Source: an uncultured Selenomonadaceae bacterium
Lineage (GTDB): Bacteria; Bacillota; Negativicutes; Selenomonadales; Selenomonadaceae
DNA: 7,741 nucleotides
Reading direction: 5' to 3'
NCBI GenBank assembly: GCA_945637225.1
Contig: CALZDE010000095.1
Span: 1 to 7,741 of the forward strand
The notes beneath the pieces were generated by a model. The model did no database searches. It was not told the DNA's origin and saw only the letters and a program-made list of their open reading frames with translations. Shown one piece after another: positions 1-5,042 of this stretch. The stretch's first letter is position 1. Each line of letters starts with the position of its first letter. A program made the translations under genes and the position numbers.

Positions 1-2
1 TT

Positions 3-71
3 TACTTAGCAAGGCTTTGTGACGCAGAGATTTATTTGACGGCAGTGGTAGACTTTGTCCTGTACTGGTAG
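3..71 (+). CDS. Possible C-terminal end of an upstream gene (partial)
   Basis: This frame is open from the left edge of the window and ends at TAG 69-71. It gives a 22-residue tail ending in VVDFVLYW. The other two plus frames hit stops within the first 21 bases. The stop lies 25 nt before a convincing Rho-independent terminator, which is the spacing expected at the end of a real gene. I do not recognise the protein, and the fragment is too short for a family call. The main alternative is that this stretch is simply noncoding. Confidence 0.4.
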   Translation, partial: YLARLCDAEIYLTAVVDFVLYW

Positions 72-96
72 TGAAGTAATATATGACAAATACATT

Positions 97-130
97 AGCA
101 GATTGGGTGATATGCTCAGTCTGCTTTTTT
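97..130 (+). terminator. Rho-independent terminator of the upstream gene
   Basis: The arms at 98-108 and 114-124 form an 11-bp stem, including a few G-U pairs, around the 5-nt loop GATAT. A run of six T follows at 125-130, and A97 can pair with the first T. It separates the upstream unit from the fic promoter. Confidence 0.8.
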
Positions 131-142
131 GTAGATAATGAT

Positions 143-171
143 TTGTTTGTTGATTACAGATATGATATAAT
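143..171 (+). promoter_or_regulatory. Probable vegetative promoter of fic
   Basis: A perfect TATAAT -10 at 166-171 is preceded by TGA at 163-165, giving an extended -10 (TGnTATAAT). A weak -35, TTGTTT at 143-148, lies 17 nt upstream. Transcription would start near 178, leaving a leader of roughly 100 nt before the fic start. The extended -10 probably compensates for the poor -35. Confidence 0.65.
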
Positions 172-275
172 ATATTCATGGCATTTAACTTATGGTATTG
201 AGGATAGTGGTGAAGCTCAATGGCGTATCTGTTTTTTTAGTTTTAGTGAATGATAATCACTGATGGGGTGTTTCT

Positions 276-881
276 ATGCTTGAAAATAAATTAGGAATTA
301 CTAATTCAGCGGAGCTTGCTAGAGAAGAAGAAAGGCTCAGTAAACTTCGTGCGGTAGAATTATATGAAAAAGACATTTTAAAGAAATTTTCTGCTGGTAC
401 ATTTAAGTCATTATCTGCCATTCACTATCAGTTATTTCAAGATGTATATGATTTTGCTGGCAAGATTAGAACAGTTAATATAGCTAAGGGAAATTTTCGT
501 TTTGCACCGCTGATGTATTTAGAAGAATCATTGAAAAATATTGAGAAAATGCCCCAATCTACATTTGATGAGATTGTAGAGAAATATATTGAAATGAATA
601 TAGCACATCCTTTTCGTGAGGGGAATGGGCGTAGTACCCGTATTTGGCTGGATTGTATTTTAAAAGAAGAAATAAAAAAATGTATTGACTGGAGTCAGGT
701 GGATAAGGAAGATTATCTTCTTGCTATGGAACGTAGTCCTATTAGAGATATTGAAATAAAACATGTATTAAAACAGGCTCTTACAGATAAGATTGATGAT
801 AGAGAAATTTTTATGAAGGGTATTGATGTAAGTTATTATTATGAAGGCTATAACATTTATACCACAGGCGTTATAAAATAA
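276..881 (+). CDS. Class III Fic-domain protein, self-inhibited, likely AMPylating
   Basis: This 201-residue Fic family enzyme probably transfers AMP (or another nucleotide) from a nucleotide cofactor to a hydroxyl side chain of a target protein. The catalytic motif HPFREGNGRSTR is intact at residues 111-122. It holds the catalytic His111, acidic Glu115 for metal binding, the GNG phosphate-binding loop and Arg122. The flap that positions the target is visible around KGNFRFAP (71-78). Near the C-terminus, SYYYEG (186-191) fits the inhibitory (S/T)xxxE(G/N) motif, with Glu190 expected to displace the ATP gamma-phosphate. A C-terminal inhibitory helix on a protein of about 200 residues is the class III arrangement known from Neisseria meningitidis Fic, so no separate antitoxin is required. 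The ATG is 5 nt after GGGGTG (265-270). The gene is clearly more A+T-rich than its downstream neighbours, suggesting acquisition. The target is unknown; class III members are known to modify DNA gyrase and topoisomerase IV. Confidence 0.93.
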   Translation: MLENKLGITNSAELAREEERLSKLRAVELYEKDILKKFSAGTFKSLSAIHYQLFQDVYDFAGKIRTVNIAKGNFRFAPLMYLEESLKNIEKMPQSTFDEIVEKYIEMNIAHPFREGNGRSTRIWLDCILKEEIKKCIDWSQVDKEDYLLAMERSPIRDIEIKHVLKQALTDKIDDREIFMKGIDVSYYYEGYNIYTTGVIK

Positions 882-920
882 ATTTTGGAGAAATTATCAT
901 AGGTAAAATAGTCTTAAGAT

Positions 921-926
921 GGGGAG
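921..926 (+). promoter_or_regulatory. Ribosome binding site that questions the coiled-coil gene start
   Basis: GGGGAG touches the ATG at 927 with no spacer, which is too close for normal initiation. The in-frame TTG at 936 lies 9 nt downstream, a good distance. There is no start further upstream because an in-frame TAA lies at 915-917. Initiation at either 927 or 936 is therefore possible, with little effect on the protein. Confidence 0.5.
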
Positions 927-1847
927 ATGAATAATTTGAATTCACTTGATGAAGCTATGCGCAAGCTGTTTTTGGAGGTTCTTCAATCACCGGAAGCAGG
1001 GGAAGCTATTAATGGACACTTAGCTAAATATTTGCAGGAAAATGGCTATAAGAAAGATAATTCGGATAATCAGGATGGTACATTCACCGTCAGCGAAAGC
1101 GGTTATCAGGAAATAAAGAACGAAATAGAGAAGCTGGAGAGACGGCTTTTGGACAAGCAGGAAGAAATTGACAGCCTGCGCCGTAACCTGGATGACAGTC
1201 AGAAAGTAATCAACTGGCAGAAAATACAGCTTGTAGAGAAACAGAACGAAATAAATGACCTCAATGTCAAGAATGAACAGCTTTCTGTGGAGTTAATGCA
1301 GTCTAATAAGTCCGTAGAGGAAATGAAGCAGTTACAGCAGATGGAAGCAGAGTCAAGATATGATGCTTTTGACCAGAAGCTTGGCTTGAAGGATAAGGAA
1401 ATATCTCATAGGGATAGAATTATCCGCGACAAGGATATAAGGATTCAGGACTTAAATGAGGAATTAGACAAGCGTGATTCCATGTACATTAATCTTCTTG
1501 ATGAAATAGATATGTACAAGGATAGAAATGAAGTTCTTGAATGTGAAAAGGACCAGCTTTTTGATGAACTGACAAAGCTTCAGCAGTTATGCGAGGAAAA
1601 GCTTGGCAAGGGCTGGCGTTTCGACCATGATTACGCAAAGATGGTAGAAGCTTTAGAGGAAGATGAGTCTGACAGCGAGGAAACTCCAAATGCGGAGACA
1701 GAGACTGTTGACCCAGAAGAAGCTGAGTTAGAGGCTATGATTGCAGAGGAAGAAAGAGAGAAGGCAATTCACCAGGAAAAGGAAGCTGAGGACAGCGAAA
1801 AAAATACTCCTCCGACAACGGAAGAGTATTCTGAGAATGTATATTGA
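927..1847 (+). CDS. Soluble acidic coiled-coil protein of unknown function
   Basis: I do not recognise a family. The 306-residue product has a short N-terminal helical region (about 1-40, including LDEAMRKLFLEVLQSPEAG) and a linker rich in Asn, Asp and Gly near 41-56. A long heptad-rich coiled coil follows from about 57 to 222. The tail (about 241-306) is very acidic and low in complexity, with runs of Glu and Asp. No signal peptide or membrane segment is visible, so it is probably cytoplasmic and likely forms a dimer or scaffold. It starts 45 nt after fic on the same strand with no terminator or clear promoter between them, so co-transcription is plausible. It is less A+T-rich than fic, so the two may have different histories. 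The last codons (293-302) contain a hairpin that serves the opposite-strand neighbour. The true start may be TTG at 936, giving 303 residues. Confidence 0.8.
   Translation: MNNLNSLDEAMRKLFLEVLQSPEAGEAINGHLAKYLQENGYKKDNSDNQDGTFTVSESGYQEIKNEIEKLERRLLDKQEEIDSLRRNLDDSQKVINWQKIQLVEKQNEINDLNVKNEQLSVELMQSNKSVEEMKQLQQMEAESRYDAFDQKLGLKDKEISHRDRIIRDKDIRIQDLNEELDKRDSMYINLLDEIDMYKDRNEVLECEKDQLFDELTKLQQLCEEKLGKGWRFDHDYAKMVEALEEDESDSEETPNAETETVDPEEAELEAMIAEEEREKAIHQEKEAEDSEKNTPPTTEEYSENVY
1798..1830 (-). terminator. Rho-independent terminator of the DUF2939-like gene, inside the convergent gene
   Basis: The arms 1803-1814 and 1819-1830 pair over 12 positions with one mismatch and a 4-nt loop (ACAA on the plus strand). 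Read on the minus strand, the hairpin runs straight into seven T (the complement of A 1798-1804). It begins 23 nt past the minus-strand stop codon. The whole element lies in codons 291-302 of the plus-strand coiled-coil gene. On the plus strand no T run follows, so it looks one-directional. Confidence 0.85.
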
Positions 1848-1853
1848 TTTTCA

Positions 1854-2957
1854 TCAGGTAGCAGATGGTGTAGCCTGAGTTACTGCGGTGTGCTTCAGGA
1901 TGTCATTGATACGGTTATCCATATCGGTGGCATCCTTTTGTATGGCTTTACTGATGCTGATTTCATCAGGAGAATTGTTTTCTATGCCGTTGATAAAATG
2001 TTCCCAGTATTGAATACTGAGGTCTGTTGACTGCTGACGAAGGGCTTGCAGGTGTTTCGCTCCCTGTGGGCATTCTACCTTGTCAAGCTCTGCCTGACGT
2101 GCTTTTAAAGCGGTGATTACACTGTTTTTTACAAATGAAGCGACATCCTTTCTTTGGGATGATGACATTTCACCGTTTTTGGTACTGCAAAGCCTGCGGA
2201 ATTTTGTCTGATAGCCGTCAAGGGTGTTATTGTAGCTGTCTACGATGTTCTGCGTAGCCTTTACGTAGCTTGTAATGTCACTGTTTTGCAGAGGTTCCAG
2301 CAGATTAAGGTAATCGCGGTAATTTGATACGTAGACAATTTTCCAGTTATCGCTTTCGTCCTGTTCAAGTATTAAATGCAGGGTGTAATGGGTATTTGTG
2401 CAGGAATCCACCACATCTACGGAAGCATCAGCAGAACGACCGTTTCTGACAACATCTCCCAGCTTTACAAAGTGAGTGCTGGTGAGCTGAGAGCGTTCAA
2501 TGAGGTACTGATAGTCGATACCAAGCTGACGCCCCTTCAGAATATCATTTCCTGCTGGATAGGTCAATTCACCGTTAGTGTTGGCAACGTAATTTTTTAG
2601 AATATCTATGGTGCCTGCTACTACCTGCGGTTTTATTTTTTTGTAAAAGGTCTCAAACATAACCTTTGTCTTGTCATTGAGGTTATTATCGTAGGCAAAC
2701 ATGTCCCATGTCAAATCCTCATACCCTCGGCTGACTGCTAAATCAAGATTGACGTATTTTTCAAAGGTTTCAACATCATGGTTCTGTATTGCCTCTGTCA
2801 CCTGTTCAATAGCGTGTTCAGGGGTAGAAACATAGTAGACGTATCGCCAAAAGAAAAAGCCGATAGGAACAGCTAGGAGTAAAATTAATGTGAGCCATTC
2901 CATTTTTCGCCTGCGGTTACGTTTTTGAAGTCGTTTTTTCCATGTATAGTCATCCAT
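1854..2957 (-). CDS. Membrane-anchored protein with a DUF2939-like N-terminal segment
   Basis: The product has 367 residues. A strongly basic N-terminus (KKRLQKRNRRRK, 7-18) precedes one hydrophobic segment at about 21-40. By the positive-inside rule, the N-terminus is cytoplasmic and the remaining 325 or so residues lie outside the membrane. Directly after the membrane segment, YYVSTPEHAIEQVTEAIQNH and the following VETFEKYVNLD resemble the start of DUF2939-type proteins, in which a short repeat-like helical unit follows a membrane anchor. That assignment is from pattern memory and is moderate. The rest is mixed alpha/beta without a recognised catalytic motif, and the C-terminus is rich in Thr, Ser and Ala. 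The start is ATG at 2957-2955, with AGGAG (2972-2968) 10 nt upstream and a strong promoter of its own. It converges on the coiled-coil gene with a 6-nt gap. The function is unknown; an envelope role is an inference from topology. Confidence 0.85.
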   Translation of the reverse strand: MDDYTWKKRLQKRNRRRKMEWLTLILLLAVPIGFFFWRYVYYVSTPEHAIEQVTEAIQNHDVETFEKYVNLDLAVSRGYEDLTWDMFAYDNNLNDKTKVMFETFYKKIKPQVVAGTIDILKNYVANTNGELTYPAGNDILKGRQLGIDYQYLIERSQLTSTHFVKLGDVVRNGRSADASVDVVDSCTNTHYTLHLILEQDESDNWKIVYVSNYRDYLNLLEPLQNSDITSYVKATQNIVDSYNNTLDGYQTKFRRLCSTKNGEMSSSQRKDVASFVKNSVITALKARQAELDKVECPQGAKHLQALRQQSTDLSIQYWEHFINGIENNSPDEISISKAIQKDATDMDNRINDILKHTAVTQATPSAT

Positions 2958-2992
2958 TTTTATAAAGCTCCTAACAAAAAGTGCTAGGTTTT

Positions 2993-3021
2993 ATTATAAC
3001 GTAACGATGATACTATTTCAA
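2993..3021 (-). promoter_or_regulatory. Sigma-A-type promoter of the DUF2939-like gene
   Basis: On the minus strand, TTGAAA (3021-3016, five of six to consensus) and a perfect TATAAT (2998-2993) are separated by 17 nt. Transcription would start near 2986, about 30 nt before the ATG. This is the best housekeeping promoter in the window. It is divergent from the promoter of the YdjM-like gene. Confidence 0.8.
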
Positions 3022-3072
3022 CAATTAAATAAAAAATTTTAGATTTATAATATCGTATTTTCAGTTATTTTG

Positions 3073-3081
3073 TGTTATAAT
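3073..3081 (+). promoter_or_regulatory. Extended -10 promoter of the YdjM-like gene
   Basis: TGT followed by a perfect TATAAT (3076-3081) makes an extended -10 element. No good -35 is visible 16-18 nt upstream. The start of transcription would be near 3088, about 40 nt before the coding sequence. The stretch between the two divergent promoters is plain A+T-rich DNA in which I see no further element. Confidence 0.6.
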
Positions 3082-3128
3082 GTAGATAGGCGTAATAGAC
3101 TTGAAATCTGATTGCGGGAGGTGCCCTT

Positions 3129-3584
3129 TTGAAGTGGATTAATCATCAGATTGTCACTGGTGTAGCTATGTATGCTATTACGGATGATCTGCTTTTGGCT
3201 AGTGCCAGCGTATTAGGGGCGGTTATCCCTGATAAGATTGAAGGAAATCCTTGGCAGAAGCGTCGCCCATGGCGGTGGAATCTGACTCATCGTGGCTGGA
3301 GCCATTGTCCTATTATCTATTTGTTGCTGATGGGAGCAATTTACTTGGGCGTCGGGCGTGAGACATTGGTGAGTGTTTCGACAATTTTTCTTATGCAGTT
3401 AGGAATAGCATTTTTGGCAGGAGCAGTTTTTCATATTATTGAAGATGCCTTTTGTGGCAAGGTTCCTCTGGTTACACCGTCTCATAAAATAGGAATAAGG
3501 TTGTTCAAGGTTGGCACTGTTGGTGAGTATCTGTTCGCCATAGCGTGCGTATTGCTTATTTATGCTTTGAAGGTTTACATATAG
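3129..3584 (+). CDS. YdjM/DUF457-type membrane-bound putative metal-dependent hydrolase
   Basis: The product has 151 residues. It carries the polar signature of the YdjM/DUF457 family (LexA-regulated inner-membrane hydrolase family) set among hydrophobic helices: His6 in NHQIVTG, Pro34-Asp35 in GAVIPDKIEG, the central HRGWSH motif (54-59), and a late His102 with Glu105-Asp106 in FHIIEDAFCG. These His and acidic residues are the likely metal ligands. Hydrophobic stretches at about 7-33, 61-77, 81-104 and 131-149 suggest three or four membrane passes. The physiological substrate of the family is not established. The start is TTG at 3129, placed by GGGAGGTG (3116-3123) 5 nt upstream; the next in-frame ATG would remove His6. 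No terminator separates it from flagellin, so read-through is possible. The flagellin promoter begins only a few bases after the stop. Confidence 0.85.
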   Translation: MKWINHQIVTGVAMYAITDDLLLASASVLGAVIPDKIEGNPWQKRRPWRWNLTHRGWSHCPIIYLLLMGAIYLGVGRETLVSVSTIFLMQLGIAFLAGAVFHIIEDAFCGKVPLVTPSHKIGIRLFKVGTVGEYLFAIACVLLIYALKVYI

Positions 3585-3587
3585 ATT

Positions 3588-3613
3588 TAAGAAAAATAGC
3601 ATCCTTTCGATAT
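3588..3613 (+). promoter_or_regulatory. Sigma-28/sigma-D-like flagellin promoter
   Basis: TAAG (3588-3591), a 14-nt spacer and TTCGATAT (3606-3613) match the motility sigma-factor pattern TAAA-N14/15-GCCGATAT: three of four at -35 and six of eight at -10. It lies directly upstream of flagellin, the classic target of this sigma factor. No vegetative -10 is apparent in the same 70-nt gap. Transcription would start near 3618-3621. Confidence 0.65.
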
Positions 3614-3620
3614 TAATGTA

Positions 3621-3630
3621 ACAAGGATGT
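3621..3630 (+). promoter_or_regulatory. CsrA-like site 1 in the flagellin leader
   Basis: ACAAGGATGT matches the last ten positions of the published CsrA RNA consensus (RUACARGGAUGU) exactly; the two bases before it do not match. Its GGA is 19 nt before the GGA of site 2. It would lie close to the 5' end of a transcript from the sigma-28-like promoter. Confidence 0.55.
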
Positions 3631-3637
3631 TTAATTC

Positions 3638-3649
3638 ATACAAGGAGGT
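3638..3649 (+). promoter_or_regulatory. CsrA-like site 2 overlapping the flagellin Shine-Dalgarno
   Basis: ATACAAGGAGGT matches the CsrA consensus at 11 of 12 positions and contains the AAGGAGGT Shine-Dalgarno (3642-3649), 7 nt before the ATG at 3657. A bound CsrA dimer here would block ribosome loading. The same Shine-Dalgarno excludes the in-frame ATG at 3627 as the flagellin start. Confidence 0.6.
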
Positions 3650-3656
3650 CTTTATT

Positions 3657-4973
3657 ATGGCAACAATTAGTGCTTATGCACAGCAGGTTGGTCTGCTGAA
3701 TCAGTTAAATATGAATACTAATGCCGCTGTTAAGAATGCAAAGCGTGTGGCTACTGGTCAGAAGGTAAATAGTGCAGCGGATGATGCCTCTCTTTATGCT
3801 ATTGCTAAACAGATGGAGGCTGAGGTTAAGAGCTTAAATCAGGCTTCTTCTAATACACAGACAGGAAGCAGTATGCTGAAGGTAGCAGATGGTGCTATGA
3901 GCAATACTGTGGATATTTTGACTTCACTGAAGGAAAAGGCTATTGCGGCTGCTAACTCCACCTATAAGGATTCTGACAGAGCTGCTATGCAGGCAGAGTT
4001 CAATCAGTATCTTGATCAGGTAAATGACAATGCTATGGTAAATTACAATGGCATTAACCTCATGAATGGTTCTTATACAAGTGCAACTCAGGAAACTACT
4101 CAGGCGTATACCAATACAAGTCTGGCAAAGGACACCACTGGTGCTACTAAGCTGACAGATTTGGCTGACCGCAACGGCAGTTCTCTTAATATTGCTTCTA
4201 CTGACAATATCACTGTTTCCTATGTAAAGGATGGCAAGACCTTCAATACTACCTATTCCGCTGGTGATACTACATTGGAGGATATTTTCAATAACATCAA
4301 TACTGCAAGCGGTGATACAGCTTTTGATACTTCCTCTATGGCAACTGCAACTGCGGAAATCGGTACTGATTCAAGCGGCAAGAAGGTTTATACCGTAGAT
4401 GGCAGTAATGGTGTTACCGTCAAGGCTGGCGAAGCTGGTACTGCGGGCATGATTGCAGGCTTCTCTATCTCCGTTACTGACAGTGCAGGCAACAAGAAGA
4501 ATACAGCTACCAATGCACTCAGCGGTTTCTCAGAGAGCATTGCGGCGGCTAATAAATCTGATGATAATGCCTTAAATGTGCAGATTGGTACTGAGTCAGG
4601 TCAGAGCATGAATATGTCTATTGGCGGTATCAGTGCTAGAGCCTTGGGCTTGCAGGGCAGTGACGGCAAGTACATCAGCGTAGGTACCAGAGAGGATGCA
4701 GAGGCGGCTATCAGTGCATTGGATAATGCTATTAACAAGGTTTTAGACCAGCAGACTACCATCGGTGCTTATACCAGCCGTTTGGAATATACTGACAAGA
4801 ATCTGACAACTCAGAGCGAGAATGTCACCAATGCTAAATCTACCTTGATTGATGCTGACTTAGCAAAGGAAATCACTCAGTATGCTACCAATAACATGCT
4901 GGTGCAGGCAACTCAGACCATGTTGGCTCAGAGCTACAAGAATTCCACTTGGTTCTTAAATCTTTTGGGCTAA
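3657..4973 (+). CDS. Flagellin, filament subunit
   Basis: This 438-residue flagellar filament protein would be exported through the flagellar type III apparatus and polymerised outside the cell. The conserved N-terminal D0/D1 half spans about 1-140 (KVNSAADDASLYAIAKQMEAEV, then ANSTYKDSDRAAMQAEF and VNYNGINLMNG). The variable central region is about 141-310. The C-terminal D1/D0 half runs from about 315 and includes IGAYTSRLEYTDKNL, IDADLAKE and the terminal FLNLLG. There is no cysteine and almost no aromatic residue in the core helices, as usual. The in-frame ATG at 3627 lies upstream of the Shine-Dalgarno, so ATG 3657 is the start and gives the normal MATIS-type N-terminus. At the positions aligned with TLR5-contacting Arg90 and Leu94 of Salmonella FliC it has Ser90 and Lys94, while Glu114 is kept. 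No other flagellar gene is in the window. Expression is likely sigma-28-dependent and CsrA-repressed. Confidence 0.96.
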   Translation: MATISAYAQQVGLLNQLNMNTNAAVKNAKRVATGQKVNSAADDASLYAIAKQMEAEVKSLNQASSNTQTGSSMLKVADGAMSNTVDILTSLKEKAIAAANSTYKDSDRAAMQAEFNQYLDQVNDNAMVNYNGINLMNGSYTSATQETTQAYTNTSLAKDTTGATKLTDLADRNGSSLNIASTDNITVSYVKDGKTFNTTYSAGDTTLEDIFNNINTASGDTAFDTSSMATATAEIGTDSSGKKVYTVDGSNGVTVKAGEAGTAGMIAGFSISVTDSAGNKKNTATNALSGFSESIAAANKSDDNALNVQIGTESGQSMNMSIGGISARALGLQGSDGKYISVGTREDAEAAISALDNAINKVLDQQTTIGAYTSRLEYTDKNLTTQSENVTNAKSTLIDADLAKEITQYATNNMLVQATQTMLAQSYKNSTWFLNLLG

Positions 4974-4993
4974 AAATAAATACGAATGCAGTG

Positions 4994-5025
4994 AAGCAGG
5001 TACTTTTGTGGTGCCTGCTTTTTTT
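4994..5025 (+). terminator. Rho-independent terminator after flagellin
   Basis: The arms AAGCAGGTAC (4994-5003) and GTGCCTGCTT (5011-5020) pair over 10 bp with one T-G wobble, around a 7-nt loop. A T run extends to 5025. It begins 20 nt after the flagellin stop and ends 17 nt before the Fbp start. Confidence 0.9.
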
Positions 5026-5027
5026 AA

Positions 5028-5033
5028 AAGGAG
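5028..5033 (+). promoter_or_regulatory. Ribosome binding site that fixes the Fbp start
   Basis: AAGGAG abuts the first in-frame ATG (5034) with no spacer, but lies 9 nt before the ATG at 5043. The second ATG is therefore the likely start, removing three residues (MDF) from the longest frame. Confidence 0.75.
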
Positions 5034-5042
5034 ATGGACTTT

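Noticed and set aside
197..238. Stem ATTGAG/CTCAAT followed by a seven-T run in the fic leader, like an attenuator
   Set aside because: The T run starts 10 nt after a 6-bp stem with a 13-nt loop, which is not a working terminator geometry.
178..240. Tiny open frames in the fic leader (for example ATG 178-201 and ATG 220-240)
   Set aside because: Seven codons or fewer, no convincing Shine-Dalgarno and no recognisable peptide. Class III Fic proteins need no small antitoxin gene.
245..261. Short inverted repeat AGTGA-N7-TCACT just before the fic Shine-Dalgarno, with a Fur-box-like core (ATGATAAT)
   Set aside because: The arms are only 5 bp and the match to a Fur box is partial. Such repeats are common by chance in A+T-rich leaders.
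2376..2600. A plus-strand frame of 74 codons opposite the DUF2939-like gene
   Set aside because: No promoter or ribosome binding site, no recognisable domain, and fully overlapped by a well-supported gene.
3627..3656. An N-terminal extension of flagellin from ATG 3627
   Set aside because: It would run through the strong Shine-Dalgarno and add ten residues before the normal flagellin N-terminus.
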